Part shown: positions 1 through 5,783 of the stretch, one piece after another
Layout of the letters: the number at the start of each line of letters is the position of its first letter
Numbering within the stretch: the stretch's first letter is position 1
Source of the DNA: Candidatus Treponema faecavium
Lineage (GTDB): Bacteria; Spirochaetota; Spirochaetia; Treponematales; Treponemataceae
Reading direction: 5' to 3'
Assembly: GCA_019113455.1 (NCBI GenBank)
Contig: DXHG01000231.1
Span: 1-7,501, forward strand
DNA length: 7,501 bases
The notes under the pieces: generated by a model
What the model saw: only the letters and a program-made list of their open reading frames with translations
Databases searched by the model: none
What the model was told of the DNA's origin: nothing
Made by a program: the position numbers and the translations under genes

Positions 1-1
1 A

Positions 2-130
2 GAGGTTCCTCTCCCGCCCCAGAAAATCGAATTACAGAGAATAGCCCCAGCCGCAGGCTGGCAAAGACACCCCGCGGCGGCGGAAGCTATATTCATACCG
101 CGGCATTGCGCCGATGATAAACCTGTATGA
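2..130 (+). CDS. C-terminal 42 codons of an unidentified upstream gene
   Basis: This frame is open from the window edge to a TGA at 128-130 and would encode a 42-residue tail beginning EVPLPPQKIELQ and ending CADDKPV. I do not recognise the family and no function can be given. The main support is positional: its TGA overlaps the ATG of the next gene as ATGA, the same arrangement seen at the two other within-operon junctions in this window (1134 and 5780). No Shine-Dalgarno sequence precedes the ATG at 127, which fits a start reached by translational coupling. A second + frame is also open from the edge but stops at 112-114 and its product is Arg/Ser-rich and low in complexity, so I prefer this one. 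The 5' end lies outside the window. Confidence 0.5.
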   Translation, partial: EVPLPPQKIELQRIAPAAGWQRHPAAAEAIFIPRHCADDKPV

Positions 131-1137
131 TAAAACTATTTTTTCGCGGAGGAGCGGCGGCGCTGCTGCTCTGCATGGCGCACGCGCTTGCGGCACTGCC
201 TGCAGCGCAAGCCCTCGCACAGTATCAGGAACAAACTGCCTCAGGCGCGCTCACGCTGCAGCAGGCGGCAACAGCGCTGCTCGCCGATGCCGAAAACGCC
301 GCAAGCGCGGCTGACAGGCGCTCGCTGTACGCGGCGGCGGGCAATATGCAGGAACAAATGGGCCTTTATTCACAGGCGGTCAAGTCGTATGCCGCTGCGG
401 CGGCAATAAACAGCGGCCCCGCAGACGGGATGCCCCGCGTTTCCGCCGAAACGCTCGTGCTCAAGGCAATCCGCTGTTCCCTTTCCATGGGCAATTATGA
501 ACAGGCGGCGCGGTTTCTCAATTCGGACGTAAAAAACTCGCGCGACGAGACGGTTATCGCGTACACAAAGCTCTATAACATCTGGAGCGCGCTCTGTCAG
601 ACAGATTCCCAGGCGCAGCTGCATGAGCCGGTCGTGCTGCTTGAATCATACGTATCAATGGATTCGATGAAAGCGGTGCAGCCTGCGATGCTGCTCACGC
701 TTTTTTATATAACAGGCGAACAGCGCTGGAAAGACGAGCTTGCTTCCCGTTATCCCGATTCTCCCGAAGCGGCGGCGGCGGCGGGAAACGCGGACATGAT
801 TCCCACGCCGTTCTGGTTCTTTGTGCCGCGGGAAGGCGCGGCGCCCGCAGCCGCTGAGTCTCCGAACCCCGCACCGGCTGCGGCCGCGGCAGAAAGCGGT
901 ACCGGCCGACACAGAGAACACGCCGCGCGCTGGCAGCTCGGGTTTTTCAGGAACAGAGACAACGCGCAGGCGCTTTTGGACACGCTGGCTGCAAGCGGGT
1001 TTGACGCAGAAATACAGAACGAGACGCGGCAGAGCGGCACGGTCTACTACACGGTTACCGTGGAAGAAAACGCCGGCGGCGCGACGGGAGACGCGCTCAA
1101 AGCAGCTGGATTTGATTGCTATCCTCTTTTTGAATGA
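127..1137 (+). CDS. Secreted TPR-like protein with C-terminal SPOR domain
   Basis: This 336-aa protein is probably exported to the periplasm. Residues 1-29 form a Sec-type signal peptide: Lys3 and Arg7, then a hydrophobic Ala/Leu core, with AxA cleavage options after Ala20 or Ala29. There is a Cys at 16, but LLLC is a poor lipobox. Residues about 65-135 read as two or three TPR-like helical hairpins (LYAAAGNMQEQMGLYSQAVK, then the SMGNYEQAARFL helix). An Ala/Pro-rich linker spans about 236-258. Residues about 267-336 match a SPOR domain (ARWQLGFFRNRDNAQALLDT, then GFDAEI and the VYYTVTV strand). SPOR domains bind denuded glycan strands in septal peptidoglycan, so a role in division or cell-wall remodelling is inferred. 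The start is set by the signal peptide and by the ATGA overlap with the upstream frame. The stop overlaps the dgt start the same way. The exact partner and function are unknown. Confidence 0.85.
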   Translation: MIKLFFRGGAAALLLCMAHALAALPAAQALAQYQEQTASGALTLQQAATALLADAENAASAADRRSLYAAAGNMQEQMGLYSQAVKSYAAAAAINSGPADGMPRVSAETLVLKAIRCSLSMGNYEQAARFLNSDVKNSRDETVIAYTKLYNIWSALCQTDSQAQLHEPVVLLESYVSMDSMKAVQPAMLLTLFYITGEQRWKDELASRYPDSPEAAAAAGNADMIPTPFWFFVPREGAAPAAAESPNPAPAAAAAESGTGRHREHAARWQLGFFRNRDNAQALLDTLAASGFDAEIQNETRQSGTVYYTVTVEENAGGATGDALKAAGFDCYPLFE

Positions 1138-2402
1138 ACAGCGGCATGGAACAAAACGGCGGAGAAGGCGCGTTCCGCAGCGAGCGCATGGACAGCGCGC
1201 ACCCCAATTGGCAGACAGCGGTGCGCCGCGCGCATACGCTGTACCCGCGCAACAACGATATACGCTCGGAATTTGAGCGGGATTATACCCGTATTCTGCA
1301 CTGCGGCGCATACCGCCGCCTCAAGCACAAGACGCAGGTGTTTTTTGCGCCCAAAAATGACCACGTCTGCACACGCATGGAACACGCTGCGCACGTCGCC
1401 TCGGTCAGCACGACAATCGCGAAATACCTCGGCCTTAACGAAGAGCTCACGCGGGCAATCGCACTCGGCCACGACATAGGGCACGCGCCGTTCGGCCATC
1501 ATGGAGAAACATGCCTGAATACGCTGCTTGAACAGAAAGACGGCGTAAACGCGCCCAAACGCTTTTGGCATGAACGCAACAGCCTGTTTTTTGCCGACTA
1601 TATCGAAACATTGCAGGACCCTGACGGCGCGCTGCAGCCTCTCAATCTTACCTACGCAGTGCGCGACGGCATTATCTGCCACTGCGGAGAGATTCACGAA
1701 ACCGGCGTGCGCCCGCGCAGTGAAGAGACAGACCTCTACGGCATCAGACGCGCGGGCGCGCTGCAGCCGTACACGTGGGAAGGATGCGTCGTAAAGATAG
1801 CCGATACAGCTGCCTCTCTCGGCAGAGACATAGAAGACGCGCGCATTTACCATATTCTTGACATGGGCGCATACCGTGAGCTTAAAGAAATCGTTGCAGA
1901 AACAATCGGATTCGGGCCGCGCAGCGGGCGCGCGGTAAACACAACTGTGCTCATAAACGACCTTATTGTCGATTTATGCAGACAAAGCAGTCCTGAACGC
2001 GGTCTGTGTTTTTCGGCCCCGTACTGCGCATTTATCAGCAGGCTCAGGCAGTTCAACACCGCCAATATCTACAATCACTGGCGGCTGCGCGAATTTGAAC
2101 GGTACGCCGCAAACGTGCTGCGCACCATTCACGACGCGCTGCTGCGCACGTTCCCGTTTGCCGCATCCAAAAAAATTCCTTTCTGCCTTAAGCGCTTTCC
2201 CCGCCTGCTCGAAACATTTGAAGACTGGCTTGTCTGCTGCTCCGACTACGATGAACAGGCAAAACGCACGCGCCGCTGCAGCACACCCGCCGTATTCTCT
2301 GTGCATGACGAACAGTCGTACCGCAAATGCATTATCGAATACATATCCGGCATGACAGACCAGTACGCGATACAGATATACGAAGAAATAATCAGTTTTT
2401 AG
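1134..2402 (+). CDS. dgt: HD-domain deoxyguanosinetriphosphate triphosphohydrolase
   Basis: A 422-aa protein of the dGTPase family, which hydrolyses dGTP (often other dNTPs) to the deoxynucleoside and inorganic triphosphate and so trims the cytoplasmic dNTP pool. The N-terminal family signature is present at about 45-70 (FERDYTRILHCGAYRRLKHK followed by TQVF). The HD metal site can be read as His84 (in TRMEH), His113-Asp114 (in GHDIGHAPFGHHGE) and Asp224 (in VVKIADTAASLGRDIEDA). The length is normal for the family and I see no frameshift. The ATG at 1134 overlaps the TGA of the SPOR gene; ATGs at 1146 and 1188 are alternatives, and none has a clear Shine-Dalgarno sequence, which favours coupled translation. 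It is the last gene of this operon: a candidate terminator follows 56 nt after the stop. The substrate range cannot be read from sequence, so 'dNTP triphosphohydrolase' is the safe name. Confidence 0.93.
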   Translation: MNSGMEQNGGEGAFRSERMDSAHPNWQTAVRRAHTLYPRNNDIRSEFERDYTRILHCGAYRRLKHKTQVFFAPKNDHVCTRMEHAAHVASVSTTIAKYLGLNEELTRAIALGHDIGHAPFGHHGETCLNTLLEQKDGVNAPKRFWHERNSLFFADYIETLQDPDGALQPLNLTYAVRDGIICHCGEIHETGVRPRSEETDLYGIRRAGALQPYTWEGCVVKIADTAASLGRDIEDARIYHILDMGAYRELKEIVAETIGFGPRSGRAVNTTVLINDLIVDLCRQSSPERGLCFSAPYCAFISRLRQFNTANIYNHWRLREFERYAANVLRTIHDALLRTFPFAASKKIPFCLKRFPRLLETFEDWLVCCSDYDEQAKRTRRCSTPAVFSVHDEQSYRKCIIEYISGMTDQYAIQIYEEIISF

Positions 2403-2458
2403 CGCATGGCGGCCTGCTGCCTGCTGTCCGCCGCTCTCCTCCAATACCGACAGCACTG

Positions 2459-2478
2459 TGCGGCGCAGCCGCAGTTTT
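2459..2478 (+). terminator. Candidate intrinsic terminator after dgt
   Basis: TGCGGC (2459-2464), loop GCA, GCCGCA (2468-2473) form a 6-bp GC-rich stem followed by GTTTTAT. The stem is tight but the U tract is only four long, so termination may be partial. It would separate the dgt transcript from the MATE gene. Confidence 0.45.
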
Positions 2479-2489
2479 ATGCATAAAAC
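2474..2489. promoter_or_regulatory. Perfect 16-bp palindrome, candidate operator
   Basis: GTTTTATGCATAAAAC is its own reverse complement over all 16 bases. It lies immediately upstream of the putative -35 of the MATE gene and overlaps the end of the terminator U tract. The form suits a dimeric repressor or activator site. No regulator gene is adjacent, so the cognate protein is unknown. Confidence 0.35.
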
Positions 2490-2492
2490 CTC

Positions 2493-2522
2493 TTGATTTA
2501 AAAGACGCATACCGAGTATATG
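2493..2522 (+). promoter_or_regulatory. Possible sigma70-type promoter of the MATE gene
   Basis: TTGATT (2493-2498) and TATATG (2517-2522) are separated by 18 bp; each matches four of six consensus bases. The start would fall near 2529, giving a leader of about 17 nt that holds the Shine-Dalgarno sequence but lacks the left arm of the inverted repeat. This is a weak match and could be fortuitous. Confidence 0.3.
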
Positions 2523-2532
2523 TGATTCTTAC

Positions 2533-2540
2533 AAAGAGGT
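2533..2540 (+). promoter_or_regulatory. Shine-Dalgarno sequence deciding the MATE start
   Basis: AAAGAGGT ends 5 nt before the ATG at 2546. It fixes that ATG as the start, rather than ATGs further upstream in the same open frame that lie inside dgt. Few other genes in the window have a visible Shine-Dalgarno sequence. Confidence 0.7.
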
Positions 2541-2545
2541 TTTGT

Positions 2546-3919
2546 ATGGCTCAAACTGGACAAAAGACTGCCGCAGTGCGCGGTGCAAAAGACATGACGC
2601 AGGGCAGTCCGTTTAAGCTCATTTTCTTTTATTCGATTCCGCTGCTGCTCGGAAACCTGTTTCAGCAGATGTACAGCATGGCAGACACTATCATTGTCGG
2701 CAAGCTCCTCGGCACAAACGCGCTCGCAGCCGTCGGCACAACCGGCCCAATGAACTTTCTCGTGCTCGGGTTTGTGATGGGCGTTACGTCAGGCTTTGCC
2801 GTCGTTACCGCACAGCGTTTCGGCGCAAAGGACGAAAACGGCGTGCGCCGCTCCGTCGCGATGAATATCATGCTCTGCATCATTATCGGCCTCTTGTGCA
2901 TGGTCGCGTCGCTCGGCACGGCGCGTTTTATCCTGCGGCTCATCAACACGCCGCTTGAAATATTCGATGACGCGGCAGAATACATTATCATCATCTATAT
3001 AGGCATACCGGCGACAATGCTTTACAACGCGACCGCCTGCATCCTGCGCGCGCTTGGAGACAGCAAATCGCCGCTGTACTTTCTGATTATCGCGTCCGTG
3101 CTCAACATCGTACTTGATATCGTGCTCATACTCAATTTCAATATGGGTGTGGCGGGAGCGGCGTGGGCGACGGTTATTTCGCAGGCATTTGCCGGCGTTG
3201 TCTCGCTCGTGTACATGGCGCTCCGGTTCCCGATTCTCCGCGTGCGCCGCAGGGATTTCGCGTGGGACCTGTGGTTTGCGTGGCAGCACTTAAAAATAGG
3301 GCTTCCCATGGCGTTTCAGTTTTCCATAACCGCGATAGGCGTTATTATCCTGCAGGGGGCGCTCAACGTGTTCGGCCCGGTAAAGATAGCGGCGTACACG
3401 GCGGCGCAGAAAGTAGAGCAGCTCGTAACCGCGGCTGCCTCTACATTCGGCGTTACAATGGCAAACTACGCAGGGCAGAACCTCGGTGCGCGCAATATCG
3501 CGCGCATCAGAGACGGCACGATGAAATGCTCGCTGCTTTCCGTGCTGTTCTCGTTTTTCGCGATGTGTATCGTGTTCATTTTCCCCGACGCGCTTACAAG
3601 CCTCTTTGTCAAAGGCTCCCAGCCGGAAGTTATCGCGGCCTCGCGCACGTATCTGCATATCTGCGGCACATTCTTTCCCGTACTGTTCCTGCTTTTTATC
3701 TACCGCAACGTGCTCCAGAGCATTGGCCGCGGCTTTATGCCGCTCATGGCGGGCGTTGCCGAGCTTGCCGCGCGCACTATTGCGTCATACACGCTGCCCG
3801 GCATATTCGGCTACACCGGCATATGCATCGCAGGCCCGCTTGCATGGATAGCGGCGACCGTTCCGCTCGCGATTGCGTATTTTGTGATTATCAAGGATTT
3901 TAAGATAGAAGGAGCATAA
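2546..3919 (+). CDS. MATE family multidrug/Na+ (or H+) antiporter
   Basis: A 457-aa inner-membrane protein with about 12 hydrophobic segments in two similar halves, the usual size and layout for MATE exporters, which expel cationic drugs or metabolites in exchange for Na+ or H+. Family landmarks include the N-terminal segment with IPLLLGNLFQQMYSMADTII (31-50), VGKLLGTNALAAVG (51-64), the ILRALGDSKSPL motif (166-177), GVAGAAWATVISQ (201-213) and, in the second half, ANYAGQNLGARN (306-317) and IGRGFMPLM (393-401). It resembles the DinF/NorM-like bacterial group rather than the polysaccharide flippases, but the substrate cannot be predicted. The frame stays open upstream to 2327, but that extension overlaps the dgt 3' end in another frame and is not MATE-like. 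The Shine-Dalgarno sequence at 2533 supports the ATG at 2546. The gene is monocistronic in layout: a terminator candidate upstream and a convergent gene 22 bp downstream. Confidence 0.93.
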   Translation: MAQTGQKTAAVRGAKDMTQGSPFKLIFFYSIPLLLGNLFQQMYSMADTIIVGKLLGTNALAAVGTTGPMNFLVLGFVMGVTSGFAVVTAQRFGAKDENGVRRSVAMNIMLCIIIGLLCMVASLGTARFILRLINTPLEIFDDAAEYIIIIYIGIPATMLYNATACILRALGDSKSPLYFLIIASVLNIVLDIVLILNFNMGVAGAAWATVISQAFAGVVSLVYMALRFPILRVRRRDFAWDLWFAWQHLKIGLPMAFQFSITAIGVIILQGALNVFGPVKIAAYTAAQKVEQLVTAAASTFGVTMANYAGQNLGARNIARIRDGTMKCSLLSVLFSFFAMCIVFIFPDALTSLFVKGSQPEVIAASRTYLHICGTFFPVLFLLFIYRNVLQSIGRGFMPLMAGVAELAARTIASYTLPGIFGYTGICIAGPLAWIAATVPLAIAYFVIIKDFKIEGA

Positions 3920-3941
3920 CCGCGCCGCGCGGGATGCGGTG

Positions 3942-4244
3942 CTAAATGCGGTGCATTGCGGAAAACACGCGCTCGTGCATGATGTTGATGTCTACGGCCA
4001 TCTCGTCTCCGAGCGCGTTCATCGCGGCGCGCAGCTCACCTATCGCAATATCGGCGCCGCTGAGCTCAACCATCATCATCATCACAAAATTGCCCGAAAG
4101 GATAGTCTGGCTGATGTCGGCGATATTGATGCCGTGCACGGCAAGAAACGCGCTCACGCGGGAAATAATGCCCACCTGATCAGAACCGACAACCGTAATA
4201 ATCGCGCGCATGGGCAGCGCGCCGTTTGTTTCACAAGCACTCAT
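3942..4244 (-). CDS. Small ACT-domain protein, UPF0237 type
   Basis: This encodes a single ACT domain of about 89 residues: MRAIITVVGSDQVGIISRVS, then FLAVHGINIADISQTIL, a Met-rich strand with four consecutive methionines (VMMMMVEL), and the conserved C-terminal end of the UPF0237 group (HERVFSAMHRI). ACT domains bind amino acids or other small ligands and regulate; proteins of this group are stand-alone and of undefined role. The start is uncertain. The ATG at 4211 gives 89 aa, the usual family length. The ATG at 4244 adds eleven residues but sits 6 nt downstream of a TATGAT -10 box, where a leaderless mRNA would begin. Neither start has a Shine-Dalgarno sequence. A still longer ORF from 4316 would contain the promoter and is unlikely. 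The gene converges on the MATE gene, with 22 bp between their stop codons. Confidence 0.85.
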   Translation of the reverse strand: MSACETNGALPMRAIITVVGSDQVGIISRVSAFLAVHGINIADISQTILSGNFVMMMMVELSGADIAIGELRAAMNALGDEMAVDINIMHERVFSAMHRI

Positions 4245-4250
4245 GCGGCT

Positions 4251-4280
4251 ATCATAGCCTATTTGACAAACGCGATGCAA
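4251..4280 (-). promoter_or_regulatory. Promoter of the ACT-domain gene, with palindrome over the -10
   Basis: On the minus strand TTGCAT (4280-4275) and TATGAT (4256-4251) are 18 bp apart; the -10 matches five of six consensus bases. The -10 lies inside a 13-bp inverted repeat, GGCTAT-C-ATAGCC on the + strand (4247-4259), which could be an operator. Transcription would start at about 4244, on or next to an ATG. Confidence 0.45.
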
Positions 4281-4352
4281 GGCAGGAACATCGCTTCTGC
4301 GCCGCGGCGTTTGCACTGCACACAGTCTTGCCGCTGCCGGTTCCCCGCCCTG

Positions 4353-4675
4353 CTACAGGTTCTCAGCATCACGGAACGCGCGCCGTATAAGCCGCACGCC
4401 GCGTACGAACGCGGCAGGAGAACCTGCAAACACAAGCCTGTCGAATATTAAACGCAGTATATAGCCTGTATAGTTGTACTTTTTTGTATAAGCGGGGTAT
4501 GTCCTGCACATATAGAGCGAATTGCGCACTATATAGTACAGCCTGAAATCATTGTGATTGTTTCTGTGCGGAAAAAACGTTCGGCGTCCATATACGGCGC
4601 GTAAGACAGTATGTTTTCTGCGGGATGCTCTACGCTTTCAGGGTTATACCACACAACAACTGCGCATAATTTCAT
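4353..4675 (-). pseudogene. Decayed family-2 glycosyltransferase (both ends kept, middle lost)
   Basis: Reading from an ATG at 4675 behind a strong ribosome binding site, the protein begins MKLCAVVVWYNPESVEHPAE followed by NILSYAPYMDA. This is the typical first beta strand and helix of GT2 (rhamnosyltransferase-like) glycosyltransferases. That frame stops at 4529 after 48 codons. In another minus frame the sequence continues HNDFRLYYIVRNSLYMC (from about 4556) and runs about 65 residues to a TAG at 4353-4355, ending IRRAFRDAENL. The RLYYIVRNSLY block is characteristic of the C-terminal region of the same enzymes. Together only about 107 codons remain of an expected 250-330, so the catalytic centre with its DxD motif is missing. 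A frame jump lies between about 4583 and 4556, near a six-base A run at 4572-4577. The remnant is AT-richer than its neighbours, consistent with acquired DNA. The short upstream peptide may still be made, but no function is expected. Confidence 0.7.
4356..4426. repeat. Nested inverted repeats at the 3' end of the glycosyltransferase remnant
   Basis: CAGGTTCTC (4356-4364) is exactly complementary to GAGAACCTG (4418-4426). Inside, GCCGCGT (4398-4404), loop ACGA, ACGCGGC (4409-4415) form a 7-bp stem. The outer arm begins next to the TAG of the remnant. There is no U tract, so it is not a standard terminator; it may be chance within former coding DNA or a small repeat element. Confidence 0.35.
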
Positions 4676-4680
4676 GCTGT

Positions 4681-4687
4681 TCTCCTT
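4681..4687 (-). promoter_or_regulatory. Strong Shine-Dalgarno sequence of the glycosyltransferase remnant
   Basis: AAGGAGA lies 5 nt upstream of the ATG at 4675 on the minus strand. It fixes this start rather than an in-frame ATG at 4747, and it is the best ribosome binding site in the window. Confidence 0.75.
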
Positions 4688-4749
4688 CAAAACAATGCAT
4701 ACAGGACTTCGTGTTCTTTCTGAACGAACCCTCAGCTGCAGACGCACAT

Positions 4750-4778
4750 AGTATATGCGTGCAATACCAGGTTGTCAA
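4750..4778 (-). promoter_or_regulatory. Near-consensus sigma70 promoter of the glycosyltransferase remnant
   Basis: On the minus strand a perfect TTGACA (4778-4773) is followed after exactly 17 bp by TATACT (4755-4750, five of six). Transcription would start near 4743, leaving a leader of about 68 nt before the ATG at 4675. It is the strongest promoter match in the window and diverges from pyrF. Confidence 0.7.
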
Positions 4779-4811
4779 CGAAGCAGCAGCTGTTTGTCTG
4801 AGAGGACGCTC

Positions 4812-4840
4812 TAGCAACGCCGCGGCGTATCGTATATACT
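4812..4840 (+). promoter_or_regulatory. Putative pyrF promoter with a palindrome in the spacer
   Basis: A TATACT -10 box (4835-4840, five of six consensus bases) sits 7 nt before the pyrF ATG. The -35 region is poor (TAGCAA at 4812-4817, three of six). A perfect 12-bp palindrome, ACGCCGCGGCGT, occupies 4817-4828 between the two boxes and could be an operator. Transcription would begin on or beside the A of the start codon, so the mRNA may be leaderless. Confidence 0.45.
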
Positions 4841-4847
4841 TGCAGCC

Positions 4848-5783
4848 ATGAACACAATACACGCAATGATGCGTCTCAAAGAATCCGCGGCGCACAACGG
4901 CCCGCTCTGCGTCGGGCTTGACACCGACCCGTCCTATCTGCCTGCACGGATAGCGGCGCAGTTTGACTCGCCCGCGCAGGCCGTGCTTGCGTACAACACC
5001 GCTATACTCAGCCGCATACGGGGAGCCGCTGCGTGCTGCAAAGTACAGATAGCCTACTACGAGGCGCTCGGCGCTGCAGGCCTTGCCGCGTACGCCAAAA
5101 CGCTTGCTGCCGTAAAAGCTGCCGGACTGCCGGTAATTGCCGATGTCAAGCGCGGCGACATAGCCGCTTCCGCGGCGGCGTACGCCAAGGCGCATTTTTC
5201 AGGCGATTTTGAAGCGGACATCATCACGGTCAATCCGTATATGGGGTTCGATACGCTTGAGCCGTTTTCCGCGTACGCGCATCCCGAACACGGCGCAAAA
5301 GGCATGTTCGTACTGCTGCGCACGTCAAACCCCGGCATGAACGACATAGAAAAACTTGAGCTTGCACACGGAGGCACTGTCATAGACGCTGTCGGAAACG
5401 AACTCAACCGGCTTGCACAGCAGTTTGCCGCGCTGTATCCCACACAGACGTGCTCGCCGATAGGCGCCGTTGTCGGCTGTACACAAGAATCTGACGCGCG
5501 TCAGCTGCGCAATGCATATCCCGATATATTTTTTCTTATTCCCGGCTACGGCGCGCAGGGAGGCCAGGCGCGCACGGCGGCGGCGCTCCTTGACAAAGCG
5601 GGCGGCACGGTCAATTCCTCTCGCGGCATTTTAACCGCATGGAAAAAAGACGCACGCCTTATGCAGAAGGAAGAACAGGGAACTCTCACGCTTGACGATA
5701 TAGCCGACGCTGCGGCGGCCGAAGCCCTGCACGCAAAGCAGGAATTGCTTTCTGCTGCGGCAGACTGCGGACAGCGCGTATGA
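4848..5783 (+). CDS. pyrF: Orotidine 5'-phosphate decarboxylase, type 2
   Basis: This 311-aa cytoplasmic enzyme decarboxylates OMP to UMP, the last step of de novo pyrimidine synthesis. The catalytic signature is complete: CVGLDTDP (21-28), Lys65 in CCKVQIAYYEALG, and VIADVKRGDIAA with Asp99, Lys101 and Asp104. TVNPYMG (127-133), IGAVVGC (205-211), IPGYGAQGG (231-239) and NSSRGI (256-261) complete the phosphate- and base-binding loops. Length and motifs fit the longer 'type 2' (mycobacterial/myxococcal-like) OMP decarboxylases rather than the ~230-aa E. coli form. There is no Shine-Dalgarno sequence before the ATG at 4848, while a TATACT box lies 7 nt upstream, suggesting a leaderless message. 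The gene diverges from the glycosyltransferase remnant and its TGA overlaps the start of pyrKD, so pyrF is the first gene of a pyrimidine operon. Confidence 0.94.
   Translation: MNTIHAMMRLKESAAHNGPLCVGLDTDPSYLPARIAAQFDSPAQAVLAYNTAILSRIRGAAACCKVQIAYYEALGAAGLAAYAKTLAAVKAAGLPVIADVKRGDIAASAAAYAKAHFSGDFEADIITVNPYMGFDTLEPFSAYAHPEHGAKGMFVLLRTSNPGMNDIEKLELAHGGTVIDAVGNELNRLAQQFAALYPTQTCSPIGAVVGCTQESDARQLRNAYPDIFFLIPGYGAQGGQARTAAALLDKAGGTVNSSRGILTAWKKDARLMQKEEQGTLTLDDIADAAAAEALHAKQELLSAAADCGQRV

Larger units (their letters stand above)
2485..2543 (+). promoter_or_regulatory. Inverted repeat that can hide the MATE ribosome binding site
   Basis: AAAACCTCTT at 2485-2494 is the exact reverse complement of AAGAGGTTTT at 2534-2543, and the pairing extends outward by a wobble and one more pair. 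The right arm contains the Shine-Dalgarno sequence AAAGAGGT of the MATE gene. The intervening 39 nt can fold further: AAGA (2502-2505) with TCTT (2527-2530), and CGCATA (2506-2511) with TATGTG (2519-2524, one wobble). An RNA that starts upstream of 2485 would therefore carry an anti-Shine-Dalgarno arm. An RNA from the internal promoter near 2493 would not. I do not recognise a known riboswitch class. Confidence 0.45.

Noticed and set aside
142..174. Cys16 of the SPOR protein as a lipoprotein attachment site
   Set aside because: LLLC has Leu at -1, where lipoboxes need a small residue; AxA signal-peptidase I sites follow.
655..1311. 218-codon minus-strand ORF across the SPOR-dgt junction
   Set aside because: It opposes two well-supported genes and its product is Arg/Cys-rich with no recognisable domain.
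2408..2432. GGCGG / CCGCC pairing just after the dgt stop
   Set aside because: It has a 15-nt loop and no U tract; the hairpin at 2459 is a better terminator candidate.
2327..2545. 73-residue N-terminal extension of the MATE reading frame
   Set aside because: It overlaps dgt in another frame, is not membrane-like, and the Shine-Dalgarno sequence at 2533 points to the ATG at 2546.
3920..3932. CCGCG / CGCGG hairpin between the convergent MATE and ACT genes
   Set aside because: The stem is five bp and there is no U tract on either strand, so it is not supportable as a terminator.
3934..3954. Direct repeat of ATGCGGTGC at 3934-3942 and 3946-3954
   Set aside because: It is only two 9-bp copies, partly inside the ACT coding end; likely chance or a tiny duplication.
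3939..4451. 170-codon plus-strand ORF
   Set aside because: It is antisense to the ACT gene and the glycosyltransferase remnant, with a His-run and low-complexity product; a shadow frame.
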